A stretch of 64,000 bases of DNA from contig OY288243.1 in the NCBI GenBank assembly GCA_958450325.1, positions 37,562,678 through 37,626,677 on the forward strand, read 5' to 3'. The translations under genes and the position numbers were made by a program. The DNA is from Agrostemma githago. Its lineage: Eukaryota > Streptophyta > Magnoliopsida > Caryophyllales > Caryophyllaceae. The first letter of the stretch is position 1; each line of letters starts with the position of its first letter. A model generated the notes under the pieces. That model was not told the DNA's origin and did not search any database. It saw only the letters and a program-made list of their open reading frames with translations. Below are positions 12,601 through 23,414 of this stretch, piece by piece.

Positions 12601-13108
12601 GTGTTTTCGGCCCTCGTTACCCATATGGACGTCTGAGTTGTGGTGCACCAAGACTTCGGCACCTGGGTTCGGGCGTGGGGAGTCTCAGACGCGTGGGGTG
12701 AGGCGGTTGGAGTTTTGAAGATACGATTTTGATACTTTCCAAAACCGAGAGACGGGTGTATAATACGAAACTTGGAGCTTAAGGTTCCCCCGGACTTGAC
12801 CTAGCGCCGTAGGTTTAGTGGGCCTCGGGTGCGCATCCCGAGGTTTGCTTGGCGCGGTGCTGACTCGGTTCGAGTTTCGGGACCGACTCGGGTCCCGGTG
12901 TTAGAATTGACTCTAATTAGTGTTTATACGACCGTAACGACACGACTAAGGCTGCCATCATGTTAGTTTAATTTTTCCGAGTAATTTATTTGATCTGTTC
13001 TATAGAAAAACTACCAAAAACATCGCGAACCCGCGTCGCGTTGCAGTCTTATCGTCATTGGGTGTTGGGCGCTTCGGCAGCCACCAGGTCCAAATCTGGG
13101 TGTCTACA

Positions 13109-14848
13109 CATGCACACTGGTATAGACCCTATTTCGACCAACCGAGACTTAGTGTAAAGCATACATGGTGTCGTTATAATGCTTGCGTGACTATGTGCTT
13201 CTTGGTTTCCGTGTTGTTTTCAAAAACCGTCATTTCGAAAATGCATCTTTTCAAAAAATATTCAATTTTCAAAAATCGAAATGCTGCCGAAATTTAGACT
13301 TAAGATTTGACTCAAAACAAGCCTATTTTCTAGCCGGCATGCTATCCATTTCAATATTCGAATTCCAATCCTCATTCAATTTTCAAAATCCCATTTCGAT
13401 TTTCAAATTTTCGAGATTCCATTTCGATTTTCAAATCTTCAAAATTCCATTTCGATTTTCAAATTTTCAAAATTCTATTTCGGTTTTCAAATCTTTGAGA
13501 TGCCGTTTTCAATTTTCAATCTTCGGGATCTTCATTTTCGATATTCAAATTTTCAAAATTCCAAATATTCAACTTTTCAAAAAATTCGATCTTGTCGACA
13601 TCCTGCCAATTTCAAGAGACGGGAACGCTTCCTAAATTTTCAAAACACGAAATTACTCGCAACCATTCTAACATTTCAAAATGCCCGGTCCTATTGGCTC
13701 ACTACCAATTTCAGGACCGTCCTCTCAATTTTCAAAATTCAATCATTTTTCAAAAACCTTCCTTATTATAGGACCTACTGTTATCCATGTGTCGGGTTTT
13801 TTCATAATTCGTCGAAGGTCTTTAGCGTCGAAACTCCGTCGATCCTACATCACGGGTTTCTTCCCCATCCCAGTCCGCCTTTTTCTAAAGGCATAACCAA
13901 CCAACACAAGTCATACACTTGTAAATGAAAGGTTTGTCTAAACACTCGAGTCCTAACTAGAAAGTCCCACACGATCTTTCCCTCCAACAGGACAGTCCCC
14001 ACGACCTTTCCTAAGGGAATTTCGCCCATCTTTCAATCTGTTAGTCGAGTCATCCTAATTCAAAAACCCTTCAACTTAAGGGTATGCCCTAATCTCAGGG
14101 TCATCCTTATTCGAGTCAAGTCAAGAGTCTCTAGAGTCGAAACCCTGCCGATTTCGGATCGCAAGTTTCCTCTCTTACCCCGTCTTCCTTTCCTCGAGGC
14201 CGAGTCAACCTTTTACAAGGCAATAGCCCTATAACAAAAGGTTCGTGATCCTTACGTCTAAGGGTCACTTGTCCAACACTCGAGTCTTAACAAAGTCTTC
14301 GATCCCACTCGGGGGCTACCCTTCAGCAGAGCGATTAATCACGATTGCTCTAAGGCTCATGTCTTACACGTGTTGTCACACGTACCCCACTTTCGAGTCA
14401 ATTAGATGCCACACCATCTGAGTCCTACCAGAGTCTTTAGTCTCACTCGGGGGCTGGCCTCCACCCGAGCAGTCAACCACGGTCACCCTAGGGAGAACCC
14501 TACGTCCATCCTACACCGGCGTCCTTATGATGTCTTCTTCAAATCGTACCTATGCTACGAATACTCGAGTCACCTAGGGTTAGGTCACCACGGTTGGTCC
14601 AAGCACGCGTTGCAGTCAAACACGGTCGCCCCATTTTCGGACTTATCCTCGTACTGCTCGAGTCTCATGGTCGAGTCTAAGTCGCGGTCTCTACTTTGTC
14701 TAGGTCAACGTTCGGGTATCCCGGACCAAGAATCTTAGTCATTCCCGTCACCCCAGACCGTGTCTAGTTTGACTCCCTGTCTTACATTTGTGCAAAACCG
14801 AGCTTAGGCGAGTTCTAACACCTGTCGTTTCTTCCGATCAGGGACCCT
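13109..14848 (+). other. Element B leader with TTTTCAAA-rich repeats
   Basis: From about 13119 the DNA matches the leader of C at 43530 (GGTATAGACCCTATTT..., then CAAAAACCGTCATTTC). The 13260-13640 stretch is built from degenerate repeats of ATTTTCAAATTTTC type. The ORFs here (for example 13183-13635) are translations of that repeat and carry no domain. Confidence 0.7.
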
Positions 14849-15519
14849 ATGAACGAGGCATTACCAAACCACAACAAATCCCGCGCCATTGAGAAAGGGG
14901 ATATCCAGGGGCGTATGCTTATGCTATCTTGCTCCATTAACAATATCTTCTCGAAAATCAATACCGCCCTAGATAACCTAAGTTCCAGGGTAGCCATCAT
15001 CGAAGAAGATCTTATAAGAACTCGATCCCGTCTAACACAACTAGAGCGGGTAAGGCAGCCAATCACCCAACCAAGCCATTTAAAGTGTGAGGACTCTTAC
15101 GAAATTGATACCCCCAAGATGGCAAGACCGATAGAGGTAGCCCTCAAGTCACTTCTCCGAAGATCAACCAGTCAAGAGAAAGGACATTAACCCACTTGGA
15201 TATGTCCTACACCGTCGCTTTCCAAAGGTCGGTTTCAAAGGGCCTAATACTACCTATAGGCCCAACAGCCGACCCACCTTCAGAAAGACGTTCCAAAACA
15301 TGGAACGCTTGATATTACTGCCAGTTCCACATGGGGAGGGGGCACGATACAGAAAAGTGCTGGAAATTGAAACACCTCATCCAAGATTTCCTTGACGCCG
15401 GAAGGACACCCGTCATGGAAACATTATCACTTGCAAAGCCCCTCATGGACTATACAGGGCCCGACGACCAAAGCATCCAATCTATATCCTATGCATCCAA
15501 GAGTCCAGATTTGATTTAA
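14849..15519 (+). pseudogene. Element B gag remnant
   Basis: A 113-codon ORF starts at 14849 and resembles the N-terminal coiled-coil part of gag (SSRVAIIEEDL and following). After its stop at 15190, other frames show KGLILPIGPT-like sequence and then MGRGHDTEKCWKLKHLIQDF (15331 onward), almost the same as GNGHDTEKCWKLKHLIQDL in gag of C. The capsid domain is missing between the two parts. At least one stop and one frameshift separate them, so this is a relic. Confidence 0.82.
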
Positions 15520-17754
15520 GTCCAAGTCTGAGTCTAAGTCTCGGATTTTCGGTCTTCCAATTTTCTAATCAGTGTCAGAGTCATTTGTATTCTGTCCTTT
15601 TTCAAATTTCAATAAAATCAGCTTTTCAATTTCTCATATATGCTTTCAATACATGATGAACACCATCATACGCTGTGAGCACACGCAACGTGACTATTAT
15701 AGGCACATCTGTAATGACTGCAGAAAACCGAGACCCGTATTTCCCTTTACCTGTTCCATGTATGGTATAGAAAGCCACAAAACTACCCTTAGCAGGAGCG
15801 GTATCGAATCCTATGACAAATCTAGGTAGTCTCCTGGTTTGGGTTCAAGACGAGAGGTAAGCCCATTTTCCACAATAAACTCCCCTCCAATAAGACTGAC
15901 CAACCCCTACTTTAGGTGTTAGTCTGACCAATAAAAAGAAAAAGAAAAAAGCTGGACAGAAAAAAAATCAGAAGTCCAAGGAAAAAAACAAAAGGCCAAA
16001 ACAAAAGAGCTGGCCATAATTAAAAAAAGAACTCTCAACATCCCCCGACCAGATACGGTCAATCGCTCGACCAGAGTACGGTCAATCCGAATAAAGAATC
16101 CCATGACCGGGGCTAAGAGGTCAACCAAAAAAATTCAAAAACCCATTACCGTAGTTAACGGTCAACTCAAGGAAAGTCCTTGACCGGGGTACGTCTATTT
16201 CAAAAATTATCAATGCCCATACCATCCAATAGGGAAGAGTAAAACAGGCTGATCAGCTAACACAACATCTAGCCTTCCCACATTACAACTCTCAAGACCT
16301 TCTCGAGACCTAGGCTAAGAGACATCTCAGAATTTTGAGGATTCAAGCTCCATAGGATACACCCTAACCATTAGGGTCAGACATGGAAATCAGATCCCGC
16401 ATTATCAAACCTACCCCGATCGGAGTTCGAGTTATTTTTTACTCGACTTCCCCCTTTCCTACCACATTGCAATACCTTACCCTCGAAGCCTTAGCTCCAC
16501 AAAATCGAGCTCCAGATTTTGAATCATCAAAGCCACTTACGACCTAGCTCCACATTTTCAAAAAACATCCGAACCAGTTACCAACCCCAAACACGGGAAC
16601 TCAACTTGCGGTCGGCATAAAACATGCTTAAATAGTTCACACCACCTCTGGGGGCTACCCCAGAGAACGCTCATAGTCACAGGATCAACATTCTACCCAT
16701 TCTAACCCTTTGATCAAGACATTATTGGGAATGCACCTAGCCTACATCATCGCTATGGCTAGTTACACACCAAGCCTAATAAACTAGGCACCATAACATA
16801 TCTTCCAATCCACTGATCTACGGCTTGGTTTGATTTCACTACACGTGAATACGTAGGCAGCCTTTCAACAAGGGCGCAACCACCCACACTGACACAAATT
16901 CAAAAAGCACCATCATTCCGGTCACGACACTGTCATGTTCTCAACAGCTACCTTTGTCGTCCTGGAGGCTTCTATTAGACAGAAGTTCTCCAGCCACTCA
17001 CAAAATCCAAAGACTTTCAAAAACTAGCCTCCTTTCTATAGAGTGTCCTAGTACTCGGCTCAATCGAAGACAAGAATCTGTCAAGGACTCGAAATGACAC
17101 CCACTTTGGGACCATACCCCAAAACCAAAAAAGTTCAAAAGAGCACTAGTCTACAGCACTGCTACTGCTAAGTCCTGTCATGCGAAACAGTCTCATTACA
17201 GACTATTACACATCCTTTCCATTTCGATGTTCGACCACGTTGCCACTCGCCTAGGCTACGGAATAGCGCAACTTAAGAGTCTTGTCTTCTTAGGTGGCCC
17301 ACCCCCTACCGAGTCACGGTCCAACCCTTAGAGAGTCCAAGTCGTGTTTTTCAGCTCATCCTGTCGCGTCTAGAGTCGAGTCTGTCGGTATGCCTCTCTA
17401 TTCGATTTCTTGCTTTGAAATTTGCAAAACTTAGCCATTTGAGAAATTCCTTTTCGACAAGGTCAAATTTCAGTCTATTTAAACTGCAAATTTCTTTTCT
17501 ACCCCTTACAATTTTGAAAAACTATCTTCTAGCACGTGAGTTGCTTTCCGGACATTGATTTCAAAACTAAGCAAAAGTCATTTTCCCTAGCGCAAGCCAG
17601 TCTATAGATGCTAACTCCATTTCTTATGTGCTATCTTGCTATTTGCTATATTTGTTATTTCTGCCTATTTATCTAACATTTCAGGTACCAGTTTGTGCTT
17701 CCCAATGGAAAATCAAGTTTTTATCTCCCCAGCATGAGTCGGTGTTTCACCTAA
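15520..17754 (+). other. Element B non-coding internal region
   Basis: No protease, reverse transcriptase, RNase H or integrase motif is readable on either strand, and I see no antisense PMD-like gene. The conserved post-pol motif is at 16815-16887. The rest is low-complexity or decayed DNA. Confidence 0.6.
16815..16887 (+). other. Conserved ATACGTAGGCAGCC motif (element B copy)
   Basis: GGTTTGATTTC, a short spacer, GAATACGTAGGCAGCC, then AACAAGGGC. It matches the copies after pol in A (2972-3036, minus) and C (50984-51043). It has survived in B even though pol has not. Confidence 0.72.
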
Positions 17755-18269
17755 ATGTCGCATGCAATTGGAATGTATCTGCAAACAGGTACACCCAAGA
17801 CTTCAGAAGCAAGTCCTCGCGCAACTCCTTTACTCCCCAGCAGAAAAGCCGAGGCGGTGTCTCTCCTGGAATATTACCTCCAAAGATGGAATGTATCTGG
17901 TACCAGATACACCCAGGACTTCAGAAGCAAGTTCCCGCGTAGTTCCGAGATGGGATGTATTTGCAACTAGATACACCTAGGGCTTCAGAATCAAGTTCTC
18001 GTGTGGTTCCGAGATGGGATGTATCTACAACCAGATACACCCAGGGCTTCAGAAGCAAGTTCCCACGTAGTTACGAGATGAGATGTATTTGCAACCAGAT
18101 ACACCAAGGGCTTCAGAAGCAAGTTCCCGCGTAGTTCCGAGGTGGGATGTATCTGCAACCAGATACACCCAGGACTTCAGAAGCAAGTCCCCGCGCAGCT
18201 CCAAGATGGGATGTATCTGCAACCAGATACACACAGGGCTTCAGAAGCAAGTCCCCACGGAGCTATCCC
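17755..18269 (+). repeat. 64-bp tandem array with a hairpin in each unit
   Basis: Six units begin at 17885, 17950, 18014, 18078, 18142 and 18206, a period of 64-65 bp. A degenerate unit precedes them. Each unit contains TGTATCTG-CAAC-CAGATACA, an 8-bp stem with a 4-base loop, followed by CTTCAGAAGCAAG. Element C has two degenerate units at the matching place (about 53310-53480). Expansion of 3'-UTR tandem repeats is known for Tat-type plant retrotransposons. Confidence 0.92.
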
Positions 18270-18439
18270 AGATAACAGAACTCAGGTATGATTTCTATCT
18301 TATGGCTGGCGAGCCCTTTCACGCAAGTTTAATGGACTATAAACGACCCGACCGGAAGGATGCCAGGTTGTAATCCTCGATTGGCACGGTAGTTACTCTG
18401 ACTTTTGTCTTGTCCAAGTCTCAGTCAGAGTGGGGGCTC

Positions 18440-20795
18440 TGTAGACACCCGCATTTTGCCTGCTAGTGTCTATAGCAGCTTCCAACAAAACACCCGATGA
18501 TGATCGGACGTAAACGTGCTTTGACGCGCTCGGATATGGGCTCGAAATCATTAGTATTTGGCTTGGAATTTTTACGGAGTAAAAATTTCACAAAACCAAC
18601 CTCAAATTCAGGCCCTGTGGGTCGTTTCCATTCAAATAAGACTAATTTGGGTCAAAACTGACACCGAAAATAAAACCGTCTTTTGGCGACCAGGTCAAAA
18701 CCTGGTCAAAGACGAATCCGACACAAAAAATAGCTACATACGTTTCTTGAAAGAAACCCCAACCACCAAATCTCTTCAAAAAAGGATAGAATTTCCTTCT
18801 TAAAATATCTCACTCCGTCCGGACCCACTCGATTGAGTGGTTCAGGCCCACTCGGTCGAGTAGCCTTGCGAACCGGGCGAACCGGCGTTAGACCGGCCAC
18901 TCGATTGAGCGCACCTACACCACTCGATCGAGTGGTCCCTTTTTACCCTAAACCGGAGTATTTTCTTATAAATACCCCATCAACCATCACAACTTCACAA
19001 TTTTTCCATCCATCACATACACAACTTCAACCTACCTTCAATCACCTTCAACCCATCACAATTCTAACCATCTACAAATTAATACATAATCCCGAGATCA
19101 AAACTCGTCAAAGACCGAGAGCAAAACTCGTCAAATTCCTTCCCTAATCATACACACCATAACTCTCCTATATACATCTCGACGCTCCCGTGCCTAAGCA
19201 CTACTATACGAGTTGATCTCCGAGACAAAGCATGTAGGTTGAGGGTGTAAAACTCAATCCCGACACTTCTTCTTTCTCTCTTCTCTTCTCCGTTTTCTTA
19301 TGTATTCTTATTTACTTTTTTTATTTCTTTTCTTTTGTTACCAGTATTATTTATTTATCGTTGCTATTAAATACAACCGCGCATACATAAATTTATAAAA
19401 CAATTTTAAATCGAATATGTTTAAAAACGAATCCCGTTAAAGATCCTTCTAATCCCTTTACGAGTTGTAACAGTGGTGGCGTCCTTTTGAGGTGCGCCGC
19501 CCTAAACACTCAAGGGCGTGATGCGATCGCGGATATTCGTCATTACATGTATTCGATGCCCTTTTTTCGAGTTAGTACGAAACCTGCTGATGCCGAATCG
19601 TACACCACGTAATCCGTAAGGATTAATAACGGTGTCGTGACGCGAAGGAAATCAATTTCGTTCTAATTCAGTTCAAAACGACATTATAACACTTTTTCTA
19701 AAATCCCCGATACCGATCTCGTAAATAATAAAATGTATGTTAGAAGTATCAAAAACTGAACCGAGTATAAATTATATCGTATTTTTATGCGGTTCAGTTA
19801 GCTATCGATTTAAAACTAAAAGCAATTCCGAAATCAACGCCTTTTCGAAACGGACAACAGTCCATACAGGGGGCACTCGATCGAGTGCCATAGCCCACTC
19901 GATCGAGTGGTACCCCCAAAAACAGGCAGAAGGTCCGTAGCAGGACCACTCGATCGAGTCCCACCTATGACTCGATCGAGTGGTCCCCTTTACGCTAAAA
20001 CGCGGGTGTCCCATATCATGTTAGCATCGTCAAATATTTTTATGACCTCGGTCATCACGTGTAAAGACTATCACGTGCCTAAACTTTCAAAACCATGCAT
20101 TGCATTATCCATTATAATTCGTTATTATCATCGTTACTATTTCGATTGTTCCGATTTTCGCGTTTGTTGTATTGTAATTCCGGGTTGTATTACGCCTGTG
20201 TATTTGTAATCTATTTTCGCGCTTTTAATTTTTGTTGTTTGTTTTATTGTACTAAAATGAACCTCGCATGCTAAAATAACTTCGACGTTAGTTTAGATGA
20301 ATTAAATGACGTAGACGAATATAATTCACATGCTTAGTCAAAAACGCTGTTTGCACAACATTCAACCGAATCACTAGCGCGCGTATTAAAATTTTGTACG
20401 GTATCTTAGTAGAGGCCGCTAAAGTGCGGGTGGGGTTGGGTGTCCTTTGTGGGCTTCCCAACACGTACCTTCACCCCTTAGTCAGAATCTCGATTTCCGG
20501 ATGCCCGAAACAGTTGGCGCACGAGAGTCATTCGATATACGATACCCGAAAACTCGGCATCAGTATCGTAATGCAACGGGACGAACCCCACAAGCTCTAG
20601 TATCGAAGTGGGCCGTATTTTGTGCACGGTCCATCAAATATAGAGTGGGTTCGAATGGGCCCGAACTCCCACAAAGTTCGGTGGCGACTCCTAATTCGAT
20701 TTAAATTTCGACCCGAGATCCATCTCACACGAGGTTCATTCGCCTACCCAAACCCGCGCGTGGCCGCGTCGGGGTGAACCTATGTCATGTCCACA
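18440..20795 (+). repeat. 3' LTR of element B
   Basis: Starts TGTAGACACCCGCATTTTG just after a purine-rich tract (CAGAGTGGGGGCTC) and ends ATGTCCACA. It is 2,356 bp. It is colinear with the LTRs of element C but clearly diverged and lacks their TA microsatellite. TATAAATACCCC is at 18967. CACTCGATCGAGTG-type palindromes lie at about 18825-18935 and 19867-19983, the same two relative places as in C. Confidence 0.88.
18967..18974 (+). promoter_or_regulatory. TATA box in LTR of element B
   Basis: TATAAATACCCC, in the same position and context as in the C 3' LTR (54176). It lies about 35 bp downstream of the last palindrome of the first cluster. Confidence 0.7.
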
Positions 20796-21201
20796 ACCGC
20801 GTGCAGTCTGGTCTCGCCACTAGTTTATTAGAAGAGAGAAAGTCTTCATTGTGACGAATATTATCCGTCACAATTCGATGACGACTCAAATAACACCACA
20901 TGGTTGGATAAAACAAACCTAAGTAGTAGAAAATTGTTTGTCTTTATCTATTCAAGTGATATACTCCTGTAACAAGTTTGTGACGAATATGTAAAAATTA
21001 TGGGTCTAATACAATACATGTGGACAACATTATTTGGACTTATTGTATTTATTAACCATCATTAAAGTTGAGCCAAAAATACGTGATCCATCGTAATACA
21101 AATAATACATGCTCATTTACGTCTTATAAAGTCAGACATTATAACAGTGTAGAGACCCATCAGGACTTTATGTGATACATGGACGTATCTGGCGACTAAT
21201 A
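20796..21201. other. Unassigned intergenic stretch between element B and a MITE
   Basis: AT-rich, with no ORF of note. Around 20861-20882 there is a small dyad (TTGTGACGAATA...CCGTCACAA) that may be a decayed MITE, but I cannot find its ends. Confidence 0.4.
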
Positions 21202-21461
21202 CTCTTTCTCATCTATTCAATTCTTTACACTTACTATAAATGGACAATCCAGTCAATTCTTTACATTTATTTTTTGGCAAAACACCTTACCTTATAATCC
21301 TCCTATCCTTACTCTATTTACACAAAATGTCATTACTTTTTCCTTACTTTAAATTTTGTGGACTCATAAAACCATTTGATTTACCAATAATACTCTTACT
21401 TTTACCACTTTTCTTAAAAGTTGTGAAATCGTCCATGTAAAGAATTGAATAGATGAGAGAG
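21202..21461. mobile_element. Stowaway-like MITE
   Basis: A 260-bp element with terminal inverted repeats CTCTTTCTCATCTATTC / GAATAGATGAGAGAG, extended by CAATTCTTTACA, and flanked by TA on both sides (21200-21201 and 21462-21463). The TA duplication and CTC start fit Tc1/mariner-derived MITEs. It has no coding capacity. Confidence 0.85.
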
Positions 21462-21729
21462 TATAAGTTATCGGGATTTAACCTCCTCCATATATATAGA
21501 CAGGGTTATGATCCCTGACGAGACACTTTTAACCTAACCTAATCTCTTATACAGTGATTCCCGTTCCACCTCCCTTCTCCAATGGAGTCAGATACGCTTC
21601 CACTATTCGGTATACCAATTAATTTAGCATAAAGTTTGAGTCTTTAGTTGGATTAAATCTAACCGAATATACCCATCACAAATAAGAATTTTTGTTTAGA
21701 AAAAGTGAGCACCTCTACTTAACTCACTA

Positions 21730-21774
21730 CTACATTTCGTCGTCGACATTTCAGCCACGTCGTCGGCGCTTTAT
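21730..21774 (+). repeat. Left terminal inverted repeat of the MULE
   Basis: Begins CTACATTTCGTCGTCGAC and pairs with the right end at 29538-29582. About 38 of the first 45 positions match by eye, and similarity fades after GGCGCTTT. Confidence 0.9.
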
Positions 21775-21878
21775 ACGTGAATTTACTCTTTTACCCTTCC
21801 CCTAATTATGATTAATGATATTAAATAAGTTTGTTAATCAATGTAATTAATATTTCCGAGTATATTAAAATTACGGTT

Positions 21879-22060
21879 TTTGTACTCTTGAACGGTTTTT
21901 GAGGCACGTGTCTCAACGTAACTCATTTATCCTTATGTAATATATTCTAATGAATTTAATTAAGTTTCTTAACTAACGTAACAAATATATTCTCGACTAA
22001 TATGAAATGTCGGTTTTTGGACTATTGAACGGTCTCCGAGACACGTGTCTCAATGTATCC
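21879..22060 (+). repeat. Two tandem subterminal copies with GAGACACGTGTCTC palindrome
   Basis: A unit of about 133 bp occurs twice (starts near 21879 and 22012). It carries CGGTTTTTG-ACT-TTGAACGGT followed by a palindrome, GAGACACGTGTCTC (perfect, 22038-22051; one mismatch in the first copy). The CACGTG core is also a G-box. Confidence 0.8.
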
Positions 22061-22088
22061 CGGGAATATGTTTAGGAAATTTATATAT

Positions 22089-22180
22089 AAACCCCCTTCT
22101 CCTTACAATTCATTTTCACTTCTTTCTCTCCCTTAAACCCCCTTCTCCTTACAATTCATTTTCACTTCTTTCTCTCCCTT
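22089..22180 (+). repeat. 46-bp direct tandem duplication
   Basis: AAACCCCCTTCTCCTTAC and the following bases are repeated exactly, with copies beginning at 22089 and 22135. The pyrimidine-rich tract lies upstream of the PMD gene and may be part of its promoter or 5' UTR. Slippage is the simplest origin. Confidence 0.88.
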
Positions 22181-22479
22181 AAACAATTTCTTAAAAAATC
22201 GTTTTTCAAATATAAAACCGCTTCCACTCCAACTCCAAATCCGTACTCAAGTAAGTAGATCTATCTATTTTGTATTACCTTTTAGCTTGTATTTGATTAT
22301 TTTGGATCGATTAGTTCGAGAATAATTAATATTAGATTGATAGTTTAGGTTGCCCATAGCTAATTTGTGTGTGATATATACCTCAATTGAGTAGTTATTG
22401 TTTTCTATATTCGATTTTGGTATCGGTTTGGCTGATGGTGGGGATCGTTTTTTGCGAATTGGGCGTCGTTTTTTCCCGA

Positions 22480-22735
22480 ATTCGGTCTGGAAACAGACCG
22501 CGACGCATGAATATCGCGTCTGAGAGGCCTCTCAGACGCATGAATCTGGCGTCGAAGAGGTCTCCAAGACGCGGCATTCATGCGTCTTGCAGACCTCCAA
22601 GACGCGACATTCATGCGTCTGAGAGGTCTCCAAGACGCGAGATTCATGCGTCTGAGAGGCCTCTCAGACGCGGTTTTCCGGCGTCGAATAGGCCTCCCAG
22701 ACGCGGTTTTCCGGCGTCGAGGTCTGTTTTCGTTT
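22480..22735. repeat. Left subterminal palindrome array of the MULE
   Basis: Seven or so units of about 33 bp alternate two nested dyads: GACGC-ATGAATATC-GCGTC and a spacer palindrome such as TGAGAGGCCTCTCA. The unit orientation flips through the array. A matching array lies near the right end (28766-29000). The ORFs spanning it (RRMNIAS-type repeats) are translation artefacts. Their position just inside both ends suggests transposase-binding or fold-back DNA. Confidence 0.9.
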
Positions 22736-23414
22736 TTTTTTTTAATTTTTTTTGTTTTATGTTATGTGTTACGATATCCGTAAAGTTCGTTTATTTTTCG
22801 TTAGATGTTCGTATCGTTGCTGATGTGTTGGTTGTTTGAATTATTATTAGGAAATTATACGAAATGTTTATATGTTTAGGAATATTATTAGAATTATTAT
22901 AATGAAATTCAGGATTAATTGTTGATAAGTTTAGGTTTTGAAATATTTTTGAAAAATTGTAATCAAAAAAATATAAGGATCTCTAGGTTGAAAATATCAA
23001 TTTATCGTGAAAAATAATAACTAAAAAGTTGAATTTAGGTGAAAAACCTGTAATCGTTATCTCTTCCTAAAATCGGACACCCAATTGAGATAACGATGAG
23101 TACTAATTTTAAGGTTAGTAGTGTTTACTTAAAAAATAGTCTTATATGAAAATAATTAATTTGAGAATAATATACGTTATCAGTAATTTGTTCTTTAAAT
23201 TAAATTTTATATCAAGCGACAACGTTGAAAGTAATAAGAATAGTAATTTCTTATTATATCAGTAGTAGATTTTTTTTGACTATTACATATCGAATCTTAT
23301 ATCAATTGATTTTTCAAGTAATAAGAATAGTACGAGAACGTTAAATTTATTTCTTAATATTATTAACAAGTGACATAGTTTTGTTTTAACAACGTGTGGA
23401 ATTTATAAAATTAG

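Larger units (their letters stand above)
1920..13108 (-). mobile_element. Ty3/gypsy retrotransposon A, decayed, minus strand
   Basis: On the minus strand the order is LTR (13108 to 7483), tRNA primer-binding site (7479-7462), leader, gag remnant, second RNase H and integrase, then an opposite-strand PMD-like gene. Capsid, protease, reverse transcriptase and the first RNase H are missing between about 5195 and 4815. The archaeal-type second RNase H and the extra antisense gene point to the Tat lineage of plant Ty3/gypsy elements. The left end is not visible, so the start given is only the limit of what I can assign. The LTR is interrupted by a solo LTR of another family. Confidence 0.8.
7483..13108 (-). 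repeat. LTR of element A, split by a solo LTR
   Basis: On the minus strand the LTR starts TGTAGACACCCAG at 13108 and ends GGACGTCCACA at 7483. Removing the insertion at 7593-11093 leaves about 2.1 kb. Its 3' half shares blocks with the LTRs of B and C: the TTACTCAGAA..CGGTTTCCGGATG stretch, GCGGGCGGG..TTGGGTGT, and GGTGGCGACTCC. A TATAAATA box is at 12593-12600. The first base outside the LTR on the right is 13109, where element B leader begins. Confidence 0.82.
13109..20795 (+). mobile_element. Ty3/gypsy element B, pol-less, related to element C
   Basis: The order is leader, gag remnant, about 2.9 kb without coding sequence, a 64-bp tandem array, polypurine tract and 3' LTR, matching element C segment by segment but lacking all of pol. 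The 5' LTR, primer site and first 300 or so bases of the leader are not present next to 13109. The LTR of element A abuts instead, which suggests A inserted into B. B is a non-autonomous or deleted member of the C family. Confidence 0.78.

Noticed and set aside
13183..13635. 150-codon Phe-rich ORF as a membrane protein
   Set aside because: It reads through degenerate TTTTCAAA repeats in a retrotransposon leader. The same block in element C is not open.
22387..22839. 150-codon ORF with RRMNIAS/RRxIHAS repeats as a repeat protein
   Set aside because: It is a direct translation of the palindrome array. Open frames occur on both strands for the same reason, and it has no start context or conserved domain.
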